Source of the DNA: Betaproteobacteria bacterium
GTDB lineage: Bacteria; Pseudomonadota; Gammaproteobacteria; Burkholderiales; Rhodocyclaceae
DNA length: 64,000 nt
Assembly: GCA_016703785.1 (NCBI GenBank)
Contig: JADJBM010000034.1
Coordinates: 153,081 to 217,080 of the forward strand
Direction: 5' to 3'
Positions within the stretch are counted from its first letter, which is position 1. Each line of letters opens with the position of its first letter. A program made the position numbers and the translations under genes. The notes below the pieces were generated by a model, which was not told the origin of the DNA, made no database searches, and saw nothing but the letters and a program-made list of their open reading frames with translations. Positions 41,380 to 49,185 of this stretch are shown here, piece after piece.

Positions 41380-41562
41380 ATGAAAACCAGTGATTTGATC
41401 GACGAAGCGGTTTCTCTGCCACTGGGAAAGGCAGTTGAGGCTGACTGGCTGGAAGTAGCCTGTCGGCGATTGACCGAGTTGCGTAATGACACCGCGTTGG
41501 CGACTGATGGCGAGAAGGTTTTTGTGCGCATTCATGACCGTTACGCATTCGCGAGGAAATAA
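41380..41562 (+). pseudogene. Decayed addiction-module antitoxin
   Basis: A 60-codon frame with a good ribosome site (GGAG, 7 nt before the ATG). MKTSDLIDEAVSLP and then WLEVACRRLTELRND...GEKVFVRI match the beginning and end of the unstable-antitoxin family to which the next gene belongs, but about 20 residues of the middle (the PTERLQLVETILATLDKPDP region of the neighbour) are missing. It has no toxin of its own. It may still be translated; I regard it as a remnant. Confidence 0.6.
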
Positions 41563-41564
41563 TC

Positions 41565-41786
41565 ATGACCCAAGCCACACTGGAGCTTGCCTCACTGGCA
41601 GCCAAATTGCCCCCAACCGAGCGTCTGCAGCTCGTGGAAACCATTCTTGCCACCCTCGACAAGCCAGACCCGGAGATCGCCGCGGCTTGGGCTCGTGAGG
41701 CCGAAGACCGTCTCGCGGCATACCGGCGCGGTGAAATTCAAGCTGTGGGAGAAGACGATGTCTTCGGTGACCTCGGCGGTCGATGA
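41565..41786 (+). CDS. Addiction-module antitoxin (PF09720-like)
   Basis: A 73-aa helical protein: LAAKLPPTERLQLVETILAT, PDPEIAAAWAREAEDRLAAYRRGEIQAV and GEDDVFGDL are the family pattern. It is paired with a ParE/RelE toxin whose ATG overlaps its stop (ATGA). It starts 2 nt after the preceding remnant and probably neutralises the toxin and represses the pair. Confidence 0.85.
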   Translation: MTQATLELASLAAKLPPTERLQLVETILATLDKPDPEIAAAWAREAEDRLAAYRRGEIQAVGEDDVFGDLGGR

Positions 41787-42085
41787 AAATCCGCTACCTG
41801 TCTGTCGCACAATCTGAAATTCAGGAGGCAGCCGAGTACTACGCGGCCATTTCGCCAGAATTGGGCTTGTCTTTCAGAAGAGAGTTGCGGCAACTGATGC
41901 GCCTCGTCGGGAGGCTGCCCTTGGCGTGGCCGCCCAGCGGAGAGGGCACCCGCCGGTGCCTCATGTCGCGCTTCCCTTATCTCGTTATTTACGCCCCGCT
42001 GCCGGAGGAAGTGCTGGTGCTTGCCGTGGGTCATCAACATCGCCAACCCGGCTTCTGGCGGGAACGGCTTCTGGCTTTGAAATAG
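41783..42085 (+). CDS. ParE/RelE-superfamily toxin
   Basis: A 100-aa compact toxin: VAQSEIQEAAEYYAAISPELGLSFRREL, then CLMSRFPYLVIYAPLPEEVLVLAVGHQHRQPGFW. This is the ParE/RelE strand pattern with the basic/aromatic HQHRQPGFW end. Members poison gyrase or cleave mRNA on ribosomes; which one applies cannot be told. A terminator shared with metK follows. Confidence 0.88.
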   Translation: MKIRYLSVAQSEIQEAAEYYAAISPELGLSFRRELRQLMRLVGRLPLAWPPSGEGTRRCLMSRFPYLVIYAPLPEEVLVLAVGHQHRQPGFWRERLLALK

Positions 42086-42130
42086 GGTGATCGCGCCGTA
42101 CTGACGGGACTGACTTTGGCAGGAAAGAAA

Positions 42131-42154
42131 AACGGGCGCCTGAGGGCGCCCGTT
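42131..42154. terminator. Bidirectional terminator between the toxin gene and metK
   Basis: AACGGGCGCC-TGAG-GGCGCCCGTT, with TTTT after it on the plus strand and TTTTTCTTT on the minus strand. It ends both convergent transcripts; the metK side has the longer U-run. Confidence 0.88.
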
Positions 42155-42172
42155 TTCATCTTCTTGCGGCGA

Positions 42173-43339
42173 CTACAGCCCGGCGTCGGCCTTCAGCGCC
42201 GCCGCCTTGTCCAGCGCCTCCCAGGTGAACTCCGGCTCGTCGCGGCCGAAGTGGCCGTAGGCGGCGGTCTTGCCGTAGATCGGCCGCAGCAGGTCGAGCG
42301 ACTGGATGATGCCCTTCGGCCGCAGGTCGAAGTGCTTGCGGATGAGGTCCTCGATCTTCTCCTCGGCGATCCTGCCGGTGCCGTAGGTGTGCACCATCAG
42401 CGACACCGGCTTGGCGACGCCGATGGCGTAGGCGACCTGCACTTCGCAGCGATCGGCCAGTCCGGCGGCGACGATGTTCTTGGCGACGTAGCGGCAGGCG
42501 TAGGCGGCCGAGCGGTCGACTTTCGACGGGTCCTTGCCGGAGAAGGCGCCGCCGCCGTGGTGGGCCGCGCCGCCGTAGGTGTCGACGATGATCTTGCGGC
42601 CGGTGAGGCCGCAGTCGCCGTGCGGGCCGCCGACGACGAAGCGGCCGGTCGGGTTGATGAGGTAGCGTGTGTTGCCGGTGAGCATCTCCTTGGGCAGCAC
42701 CGGCTTGATGATCTCCTCGATTACCGCCTCGGAGAGCTGGGCATGCGAGACGTCGGGGTCGTGCTGGGTCGACACCACCACGGTGTCGATGGCGACCGGC
42801 TTGTCGTCGACGTATTTCACCGTGAGCTGGCTCTTGGCGTCGGGACGCAGCCAGGGCAGGCGGCCGTCGCGGCGCACCTCGGCCTGGCGCTGCATGATGC
42901 GGTGGGCGTAGTAGATCGGCATCGGCATCAGCTGCGGCGTTTCGTTGCAGGCGTAGCCGAACATCAGGCCCTGGTCGCCGGCGCCCTGCTCGAGGTCGAG
43001 GCCCTGGCCTTCGTCCACGCCCTGGGCGATGTCGGGCGACTGGCGGTTGATGGCCGTGAGGACGGCGCAGGACTTGTAGTCGAAGCCGATGTCGGAATTG
43101 TCGTAGCCGATGCGCTTGACGGTTTCCTGGGCGATCTCGCGGTAGTTGATGTGCGCGTTGGTCGTGATCTCGCCCGAGATCACGACGAGGCCGGTGGAGA
43201 CGAGGGTCTCGCAGGCGACGCGGCTGTGCTTGTCGACGGTCAGAATGGCGTCGAGCACGGCATCGGAAATCTGGTCGGCGACCTTGTCGGGGTGGCCTTC
43301 GCCAACCGATTCGGACGAAAAGAGGAATTCTCTGGACAT
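42173..43339 (-). CDS. metK: S-adenosylmethionine synthetase MetK
   Basis: A 388-aa enzyme joining methionine and ATP into SAM. GEGHPDKVADQISDAVLDA, GAGDQGLMFGYACNETP and GGGAFSGKDPSKVDRSAAYA are the three family signatures. The start MSREFLFSSESVGEGHP has an AGGAGC ribosome site; 19 upstream codons lie in the leader and contain the terminator-like hairpin. SAM is substrate for the adjacent restriction-modification enzyme. Confidence 0.97.
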   Translation of the reverse strand: MSREFLFSSESVGEGHPDKVADQISDAVLDAILTVDKHSRVACETLVSTGLVVISGEITTNAHINYREIAQETVKRIGYDNSDIGFDYKSCAVLTAINRQSPDIAQGVDEGQGLDLEQGAGDQGLMFGYACNETPQLMPMPIYYAHRIMQRQAEVRRDGRLPWLRPDAKSQLTVKYVDDKPVAIDTVVVSTQHDPDVSHAQLSEAVIEEIIKPVLPKEMLTGNTRYLINPTGRFVVGGPHGDCGLTGRKIIVDTYGGAAHHGGGAFSGKDPSKVDRSAAYACRYVAKNIVAAGLADRCEVQVAYAIGVAKPVSLMVHTYGTGRIAEEKIEDLIRKHFDLRPKGIIQSLDLLRPIYGKTAAYGHFGRDEPEFTWEALDKAAALKADAGL

Positions 43340-43352
43340 GAGTCCTGCTCCT

Positions 43353-43392
43353 AAAAAAAAGTCCCGTTGCACCGACGTTACCGGCCCCGGGA
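43353..43392 (-). terminator. Terminator-like hairpin in the metK leader
   Basis: On the minus strand TCCCG, an internal GCCGGTAACGTCGGT-type hairpin and CGGGA are followed by C and eight T residues, immediately before the metK ribosome site. Placed within a leader of about 140 nt, it suggests transcription attenuation. A further hairpin CAAGTT...AACTTG lies upstream in the leader (43435-43455). I cannot match it to a known SAM-riboswitch class. Confidence 0.6.
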
Positions 43393-43484
43393 TCACGAGC
43401 AGGTGACGCTTTAGCAGTATTTATGGCCGCCCTGCAAGTTGTCCTGGGGAACTTGTGCAGTCCCATTAACTCGGCGGAAATATA

Positions 43485-43514
43485 ATTATAGTTTTTTGTC
43501 CCGGTTCGGGTCAA
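43485..43514 (-). promoter_or_regulatory. Sigma70 promoter of metK
   Basis: Minus-strand -35 TTGACC (43509-43514), 18-nt spacer, -10 TATAAT (43485-43490). It drives a leader of about 140 nt. Confidence 0.75.
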
Positions 43515-43532
43515 ACACGGTATTTTCAGCGA

Positions 43533-44381
43533 ATGACTTTGCTTTTCCGCCTTCTGGGCCGCCTGCCCCTGCGTTTCCTTTACGCCCTGGGCGCGCTTTC
43601 AGGCTGGATCACCTACCTCGCCTCGCCGACCTATCGGCGCCACACGAAGGAAAACCTCGCCCTGGCCTATGGGCCCGCCGAGGCGGAGGCGATCCTGCCG
43701 GCTGCGGTGACGCACGCCGGCCGCGGCGTGCTGGAACTGCCATTGATATGGCTGCGCGACCGACGCGAGGTGGCGGGCCTGGTTAGGCAGGTCACCGGCT
43801 GGGAGGTGGTGGAGCACGCCCAGGCGCGCGGCGAAGGCATCCTGTTCCTGACGCCGCACCTGGGCTGCTTCGACATCATTGCCCAGTATCTTGCGGTCCA
43901 CATGAAGCTGACGGTGCTGTATCGGCCGCCCAAGCTGGCCTGGCTCAAGCCGCTCATGGAGGAGGGACGCGGCGGCGGCGATTTGCATCTGGCGCAAGCC
44001 GATCTTTCCGGCGTGCGCCTTCTGCTGCGCGCGCTGAAGCGCCGCGAAGCCATCGGCATGCTGCCCGATCAGGTGCCCGGAGAAGGGGAGGGTATCTGGG
44101 CGGATTTCTTCGGCCGCAAAGCGTTCACCATGACCCTGGCGGCGCGGCTGACCGAGGTCGGCAAGGTGTCGGTCATCCTGACCTATGCCGAGCGGCTGCC
44201 GAAGGGCGCAGGCTTCCATGTGCATTTCCTGCCACCGCAAATGGAGATCGAGGGCGCGTTGGAGCAGCGCGTGGCCGCGCTTAATCTCGCCATCGAGGCG
44301 CTGGTGCGGCGCTGCCCCGAGCAGTATCTGTGGGGTTACAACCGCTACAAGGCGCCGCGCGGCGCGCCGCCGCCATGCTGA
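43533..44381 (+). CDS. Lipid A acyltransferase, LpxL/HtrB family (first of two)
   Basis: A 282-aa membrane-associated acyltransferase with an N-terminal hydrophobic helix and the catalytic HLGCFD (H-x4-D) near residue 108. RPPKLAWLKPLM and DQVPGEGEGIWADFFGRKAF match the family, which adds secondary acyl chains to lipid A. It is divergent from metK and overlaps the second copy by 7 nt. Which acyl position each enzyme fills cannot be told. Confidence 0.88.
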   Translation: MTLLFRLLGRLPLRFLYALGALSGWITYLASPTYRRHTKENLALAYGPAEAEAILPAAVTHAGRGVLELPLIWLRDRREVAGLVRQVTGWEVVEHAQARGEGILFLTPHLGCFDIIAQYLAVHMKLTVLYRPPKLAWLKPLMEEGRGGGDLHLAQADLSGVRLLLRALKRREAIGMLPDQVPGEGEGIWADFFGRKAFTMTLAARLTEVGKVSVILTYAERLPKGAGFHVHFLPPQMEIEGALEQRVAALNLAIEALVRRCPEQYLWGYNRYKAPRGAPPPC

Positions 44382-45244
44382 CCCGGTTGGGATTGGCGCT
44401 CATCTGGCTGCTGCACTTCCTGCCGCTGAAGGGGCTGGCGAAGCTCGGCCAGGGGCTGGGCAACCTGCTCTATGCGTTCGGCCGCGAGCGCCGCCAGGTG
44501 GCCCTGACCAACCTGCGCCTGTGCTACCCGAAGCTGCCGGAAGCGGAGCGCGAGCAGCTGGCGCGCGCGCATTTCCGCGCCTTCGGTCGCAGCTTCCTCG
44601 AGCGTGGGCTGCTGTGGTGGTCGCCGCCGGAGACGATCCGCCGCCTGGTGCGCGTCGAGGGCCTGGAGCACCTGCGCGCGGCCGACGGCAGGCCGGTGAT
44701 CCTCTTCGTGCCGCATTTCGTCGGGCTGGACATGGGCTGGACGCGGCTCACGCTGGAGTTGGACATGGTGAGCATCTACGCCCAGCAGAAAAACTTCTAT
44801 TTCAATGCCGCGCTGTACAAGGGGCGCATGCGCTTCGGCGACTCGAAGCTGCTGTCGCGCCAGGAAGGCGTGCGCCAGGCCATCCGCAGCATGAAGGCCG
44901 GCCAGCCCTTCTATTACCTGCCGGACATGGACTACGGCCAGCGCGACACCATCTTCGTGCCCTTCTTCGGCGTGCCGGCGGCGACCATCACCGGCCTGTC
45001 GCGCCTGACGCGCATGACCGGCGCGGCGGTGATCCCCTGCGTCACGCGCATGCTGCCGGGCGGGGCGGGCTATGTCGTCGAGCTGGGCGCGCCGTGGGAT
45101 GATTTCCCCGGCGAAAGCATCGAGGCCGACACGCTGCGCATGAATGCCTGGATCGAACACCGCGTCGGCGACATGCCCGAACAGTACTACTGGGTGCACA
45201 AGCGCTTCAAGACGCGGCCGAAGGGCGAGAAGAAACCGTATTGA
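44375..45244 (+). CDS. Lipid A acyltransferase, LpxL/HtrB family (second of two)
   Basis: A 289-aa paralogue with an N-terminal helix (LGLALIWLLHFLPLKGLAKL) and the catalytic HFVGLD near residue 119. YYLPDMDYGQRDTIFVPFFG is the family's second motif. The ATG at 44375 lies within the end of the first gene; 15 codons upstream in frame are not used. The tandem arrangement beside metK is common in betaproteobacteria. Confidence 0.9.
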   Translation: MLTRLGLALIWLLHFLPLKGLAKLGQGLGNLLYAFGRERRQVALTNLRLCYPKLPEAEREQLARAHFRAFGRSFLERGLLWWSPPETIRRLVRVEGLEHLRAADGRPVILFVPHFVGLDMGWTRLTLELDMVSIYAQQKNFYFNAALYKGRMRFGDSKLLSRQEGVRQAIRSMKAGQPFYYLPDMDYGQRDTIFVPFFGVPAATITGLSRLTRMTGAAVIPCVTRMLPGGAGYVVELGAPWDDFPGESIEADTLRMNAWIEHRVGDMPEQYYWVHKRFKTRPKGEKKPY

Positions 45245-45269
45245 GCGGCGCCTCATGTAAGATTCGGGA

Positions 45270-45701
45270 ATGTTTCGCAACCCCGATCCCGAGCAGATCT
45301 GCGCCCTGCTGCGCGAGGTGAAGACCATCGCCGTGGTTGGCCTGTCGCCGAATCCCGCTCGCCCCGCCTTCCGCATTGCCCGTGCCCTGCAGGGCTTCGG
45401 CTACCGCGTCATCCCGGTGCGGCCCAAGGTGGCGGAAGTGCTGGGCGAGAAGGCCTATGCCTCCCTGTCCGAGGTGCCGGAGAAGGTCGACCTGGTGGAT
45501 GTCTTCCGCGCCGCCGAGCATGTCGGGCCGCTCGTCGATGAATGCCTGCGTCTGGGATTGAGGCGGCTCTGGTTGCAGGATGGCGTCGTGAATGAGGCGG
45601 CAGCGGAAAAAGCAGCTGCCGGCGGCATGACGGTGGTAATGGACCGCTGCATCTGGCGCGACTTCACGAGCTTGTGCGCCGAGGCAGTCGATGCGGATTA
45701 G
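45270..45701 (+). CDS. CoA-binding protein (YccU-like)
   Basis: A 143-aa Rossmann-fold protein: KTIAVVGLSPNPARPAFRIA, then GYRVIPVRPKVAEVLGEKAY and LWLQDGVVNEAAAEKAAAGG, the CoA_binding_2 family. Its function is unknown. The end overlaps dapF by 11 nt. Confidence 0.88.
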   Translation: MFRNPDPEQICALLREVKTIAVVGLSPNPARPAFRIARALQGFGYRVIPVRPKVAEVLGEKAYASLSEVPEKVDLVDVFRAAEHVGPLVDECLRLGLRRLWLQDGVVNEAAAEKAAAGGMTVVMDRCIWRDFTSLCAEAVDAD

Positions 45702-46524
45702 GTTCACCAAGATGCACGGCCTCGGCAACGATTTCGTCGTGCTGGACGCCGTCAGGCAGGCCATCGACCTGACGCCGGCGCAGGCGCGCTTTCTTGCTGA
45801 TCGCCACTTCGGCGTCGGCTGCGACCAGATCCTCGTCGTCGGTAAGGCCACGCGGGCAGACGCGGATTTTCGCTACCGCATCTTCAATGCCGACGGCGGC
45901 GAGGTGGAGCAGTGCGGCAACGGCGCGCGCTGCTTCGTGCGCTTCGTGCACGAGAAGGGCCTGACGGCGAAACGCGCCATCCGCGTCGAGACGCAGTGCG
46001 GCCTGATCGAACCGCGACTGGAGGACGACGGCAGCGTGACGGTCGACATGGGCGCTCCGCGCTTCGAGCCGTCGCACGTGCCCTTCGTCACGGAGAGCGA
46101 TTCACTGGTGCAGCCGCTGCAATTGGCCGACGCCGCAGTGGAGGTCACTGCCCTGTCGATGGGCAACCCGCATGCGGTGCAGGTGGTGGCGAACGTCGAC
46201 GCCGCACCGGTCGCCGAACAGGGCCCGCAGATCGAGAATCATCCGCGCTTCCCGCAGCGCGTTAACGCCGGCTTCATGCAGGTGGTGGATCGCCATGCGA
46301 TCAGGCTGCGCGTGCACGAGCGCGGCGCCGGCGAGACGCTGGCCTGCGGCACCGGCGCCTGTGCTGCCGTCGCGGCAGGCATCGCGCGCGGGCTGCTCGA
46401 TACGCCGGTGCGGGTGACGACGCGCGGCGGCGACCTGACCATCGCCTGGGCCGGGCCGGGCCAGCCTGTATTGATGACCGGGCCGGCGGTGACGGTATTC
46501 GATGGCGAAATCGAAATAGCGTAG
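45691..46524 (+). CDS. dapF: Diaminopimelate epimerase DapF
   Basis: A 277-aa cofactor-free epimerase making meso-DAP for peptidoglycan and lysine. FTKMHGLGNDFVVLD opens the protein; the two catalytic cysteines are in QCGNGARC and LACGTGACAA. The TAG stop lies in the left arm of a palindromic repeat, so that element supplies the end of the gene. Confidence 0.96.
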   Translation: MRIRFTKMHGLGNDFVVLDAVRQAIDLTPAQARFLADRHFGVGCDQILVVGKATRADADFRYRIFNADGGEVEQCGNGARCFVRFVHEKGLTAKRAIRVETQCGLIEPRLEDDGSVTVDMGAPRFEPSHVPFVTESDSLVQPLQLADAAVEVTALSMGNPHAVQVVANVDAAPVAEQGPQIENHPRFPQRVNAGFMQVVDRHAIRLRVHERGAGETLACGTGACAAVAAGIARGLLDTPVRVTTRGGDLTIAWAGPGQPVLMTGPAVTVFDGEIEIA

Positions 46525-46612
46525 GTCGGGCTTCAGCCCGACATGGACTGCTGATTAACCGCTGCTGTCCCACAGGGATTTCCTTTGGTCATCGGGCTGA
46601 AGCCCGACCTAC
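46521..46612. repeat. REP/BIME-like element with perfect 21-bp inverted arms
   Basis: Left arm 46521-46541 and right arm 46592-46612 are exact reverse complements; each arm is itself palindromic (CGGGCTTCAGCCCG). The middle holds CAGGGATTTCCTTTGGTCA, the exact reverse complement of 22969-22987. The dapF stop codon lies in the left arm. Confidence 0.88.
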
Positions 46613-46642
46613 AAAAGATTATCAAGAGGGGGAACGACAAGA

Positions 46643-47293
46643 ATGAAAGCCGACGAAATCGCGCGCTACCTGCAGGACCATCCGAAGTTCTTCGAGGAGT
46701 ACGCCGACCTGCTGGCGCAACTCTACATTCCGCATCCGCACGGCGGGCGCACCATCTCCATCACCGAGCGGCAGATACTGACGCTGCGCGAGAAGGCCAA
46801 GCTGCTGGAAGCCAAGCTGGGCGAGATGATCCGCTTCGGCGAGGAGAACGACGCCATCGGCGAGAAGGTGCATCGCCTGGCGACGGGGCTGGCCGGCGCG
46901 CGCGACTTCGCCGCCGTGCGGCGCGCGCTGCTGACGCATCTCGGCGAGGATTTCGCCGTGCCGCACGTCGCGCTACGCCTGTGGAGCGTTCCGGCGCAGG
47001 CGGATGCGGCGGAGTTCGCCGAGGTGAACGAGCAGACGCGCATCTTCGCCGCCGGCCTGGTCAATCCTTTCTGCGGCGCCAATGCCGGCTTCGAGGCCGC
47101 CGAGTGGTTCGGCGAGGCCGGCAGCCATGTGCGCTCGCTGGCGCTGGTTCCGTTGCGACGGGAGGCCGAGACGATCGGCCTGCTGGCGCTCGGCTCGGAG
47201 GACGTGCAGCGCTTCTACCCCGAGATGGGCACGCTGTATCTGGGCCACATCGGAGACATGGCAAGCGCGGCGCTACTGAGAACGCTGGAGTAG
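46643..47293 (+). CDS. DUF484 family protein
   Basis: A 216-aa protein. MKADEIARYLQDHPKFFEEYADLLAQLYIPH is the DUF484 opening, followed by a coiled coil (about 45-75) and a GAF-like domain. Its role is unknown; it sits between dapF and xerC, as in many proteobacteria, 2 nt before xerC. Confidence 0.9.
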   Translation: MKADEIARYLQDHPKFFEEYADLLAQLYIPHPHGGRTISITERQILTLREKAKLLEAKLGEMIRFGEENDAIGEKVHRLATGLAGARDFAAVRRALLTHLGEDFAVPHVALRLWSVPAQADAAEFAEVNEQTRIFAAGLVNPFCGANAGFEAAEWFGEAGSHVRSLALVPLRREAETIGLLALGSEDVQRFYPEMGTLYLGHIGDMASAALLRTLE

Positions 47294-47295
47294 TC

Positions 47296-48207
47296 ATGGC
47301 CGCGGGCGGGCTGACAGGCGAGGTCGCGAAGGATGCCGTCGCCGCCTACCTCGATGAACTGGCGCACCAGCGCCGCGTCAGCCCGCTGACCCTGGAAGGC
47401 TACGGCCACGACCTCGCCGCGCTGCTGGCGCTGGCCGGTGCCGTCTCCCTCGATCAACTGAAGCATCACGACATTCGCCGTTTCGTCGCGCAGTTGCACG
47501 GACGCGGCCTGTCGGGGCGATCCCTGGCACGGGTGCTGTCGGCCTGGCGTGGCTTCTTCAACTGGCTCGCCCGCCATCGAGGTGCGCCGGGCAATCCCTG
47601 CCTCAGCGTGCGCGCGCCGAAATCGAAGAAGGCCCTGCCGTCGGTGCTCTCGCCCGACCAGGCCCATGCCCTGCTCGAGACACAGGCCGAGGGCCTGCTC
47701 GAGCTGCGCGACAAGGCCATGTTCGAACTCTGCTACTCGTCGGGGCTGCGCCTGGCCGAGTTGGCCAGTCTCGATTGCAATATGGCGCAGGATCTGGCAA
47801 CAGGCGAAGTGACCGTCACCGGCAAGCGGGCCAAGACGCGCACCGTGCCGGTCGGCGCCAAGGCGCGCGAGGCGCTGGCGGCATGGCTGGCGCGGCGCGG
47901 TGAGCTGGCCGCCGCAGATTGCCCGGCGCTGTTCGTCAGCCAACGCGGCACGCGCCTGTCGATGCGCATGATCCAGCTGCGCCTGGACCGCTGGGGCAGG
48001 AAGGCCGGCCTCGGCGCCCATGTCCATCCGCACATGCTGCGCCACTCCTTTGCCTCGCATGTCCTGCAATCCTCGGGCGACCTGCGCGCCGTCCAGGAAA
48101 TGCTCGGCCATTCCAGCATCGGCACGACGCAGGTGTACACCCACTTGGATTTCCAGCACTTGGCGAAGGTTTACGACGCGGCCCATCCGAGAGCAAAAAA
48201 GAAATGA
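47296..48207 (+). CDS. xerC: Tyrosine recombinase XerC
   Basis: A 303-aa site-specific recombinase that with XerD resolves chromosome dimers at dif. The catalytic set is present: Arg in SSGLRLAELASL, HPHMLRHSFASH with His and Arg, GHSSIGTTQVYTHLD with the last His and the nucleophile Tyr. The N-terminal SAM-like domain is complete. A longer open frame to 46585 is not coding. Its last 18 codons are duplicated 140 nt downstream. Confidence 0.95.
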   Translation: MAAGGLTGEVAKDAVAAYLDELAHQRRVSPLTLEGYGHDLAALLALAGAVSLDQLKHHDIRRFVAQLHGRGLSGRSLARVLSAWRGFFNWLARHRGAPGNPCLSVRAPKSKKALPSVLSPDQAHALLETQAEGLLELRDKAMFELCYSSGLRLAELASLDCNMAQDLATGEVTVTGKRAKTRTVPVGAKAREALAAWLARRGELAAADCPALFVSQRGTRLSMRMIQLRLDRWGRKAGLGAHVHPHMLRHSFASHVLQSSGDLRAVQEMLGHSSIGTTQVYTHLDFQHLAKVYDAAHPRAKKK

Positions 48208-48293
48208 GTGGATTTTGTCTTCGGCCACTTCGCTTAACCTTCGCTGGGCGAAGGTTAGCCTACGACGCAACAAGCCGCTTCGCGGCGTGTTGT

Positions 48294-48351
48294 CAGCATC
48301 TTGCCAAGGTGTATGACGCGGCGCACCCGAGAGCGAAGAAGAAATGAGCGG
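48294..48351 (+). repeat. Diverged duplicate of the xerC 3' end
   Basis: 58 nt aligning without gaps to 48154-48211, with 11 differences. It encodes the same QHLAKVYDAAHPRAKKK-stop, all coding changes being synonymous. The copy ends in ATGAGCGG, the start of the DUF364 gene, as the original ends in ATGAGTGG. Between the copies lie inverted repeats (TAACCTTCGC/GCGAAGGTTA; CAAGCCGCTTCGCGGCGTGT). It looks like a scar left by insertion or recombination at the xerC-DUF364 junction. Confidence 0.85.
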
Positions 48352-49183
48352 TTTGCCTTCCGTACGCAGCTGGCTCGCCGACGCCGCGCAGCGCATCGAT
48401 GCGGCGCTGGGCCCGGCGAGGGTGAAGCGCGTCGTGCTGCCCCCGCTCGCCGACCGGCCGGGCAAGGAAGGCGAGTTCTGCGCCGTGCAGCTCGATGACG
48501 GCAGCGTGGGCCTGGCCTTCACCCTACTCGACGGCACGCTGGCCGCGCTGCATGCGCGCGGGTCAGATGCAGGATGCGCGGCGCTTGAACTGGTGCGCGG
48601 CTACACAGTGGGCGACGGCGCTGCGCGCGCCCTCGGTCTTGCGGCGATCAACGCCCTGGCGCGCTGCCTGTACGACCGCGCCGGCTTCATCGTCGACGAT
48701 TCCACCGATTCCTTCGGTTCGCTCGCGCTCATGCCGGGCGACCGCCTCGGCATGGTGGGTCATTTCACGCCGCTCATCGAGCAGGCGCGCGCCCTCGGCA
48801 TTCCGGTCACGGTGCTGGAACTCAAGGCCGAGCTGGTGCGCGAGGAGCCCGGACTGGTCGTCACGCTCGATGCGAATCGCCTGGCCGGCTGCAACAAGAT
48901 CGTGTCGACCAGCACGCTGCTGCTCAACGACACCTTCGAGACGGTTGCCGGCTACTGGCGCAGCGCCGACGCGGTGGCCGTCGTCGGCCCTTCCGCCGGC
49001 TGTCCGCCCGATCCGCTGTTCGCCGCCGGGGTGACTTCGGTGGGCACGGCCTGGGTGGTCGATGCGGAAGGTTTTCTCGCGCGCTGCGCTGCGGGTGAAA
49101 AATGGAGCGGAACGTCGCGCAAGGTGACGCTGACGCCGCAGTGTTATCCCGGACTCGACGCCCTCCTCGCGAAAGTTACCTAG
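48344..49183 (+). CDS. DUF364 family protein (putative heavy-metal chelation domain)
   Basis: A 279-aa protein with VDDSTDSFGSLALMPGDRLGM and VVGPSAGCPPDPLFAAGV, the DUF364 pattern. The family is suspected to bind metals; no reaction is established. Its ATG overlaps the TGA of the duplicated xerC tail. rlmI follows after 2 nt. Confidence 0.75.
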   Translation: MSGLPSVRSWLADAAQRIDAALGPARVKRVVLPPLADRPGKEGEFCAVQLDDGSVGLAFTLLDGTLAALHARGSDAGCAALELVRGYTVGDGAARALGLAAINALARCLYDRAGFIVDDSTDSFGSLALMPGDRLGMVGHFTPLIEQARALGIPVTVLELKAELVREEPGLVVTLDANRLAGCNKIVSTSTLLLNDTFETVAGYWRSADAVAVVGPSAGCPPDPLFAAGVTSVGTAWVVDAEGFLARCAAGEKWSGTSRKVTLTPQCYPGLDALLAKVT

Positions 49184-49185
49184 CA

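Noticed and set aside
43340..43484. Known SAM-I/II/III/SAM-SAH riboswitch in the metK leader
   Set aside because: I could not find the conserved cores of these classes; kept only as an uncharacterised attenuator candidate.
46585..47295. N-terminal extension of xerC
   Set aside because: It overlaps the DUF484 gene and the repeat element; XerC proteins start near MAAGGLTGEVAKDAV (47296).
48154..48351. Target-site duplication of a recent insertion at xerC
   Set aside because: The copies differ at 11 of 58 positions, all synonymous, so they are not the exact direct repeats a recent transposition would leave.
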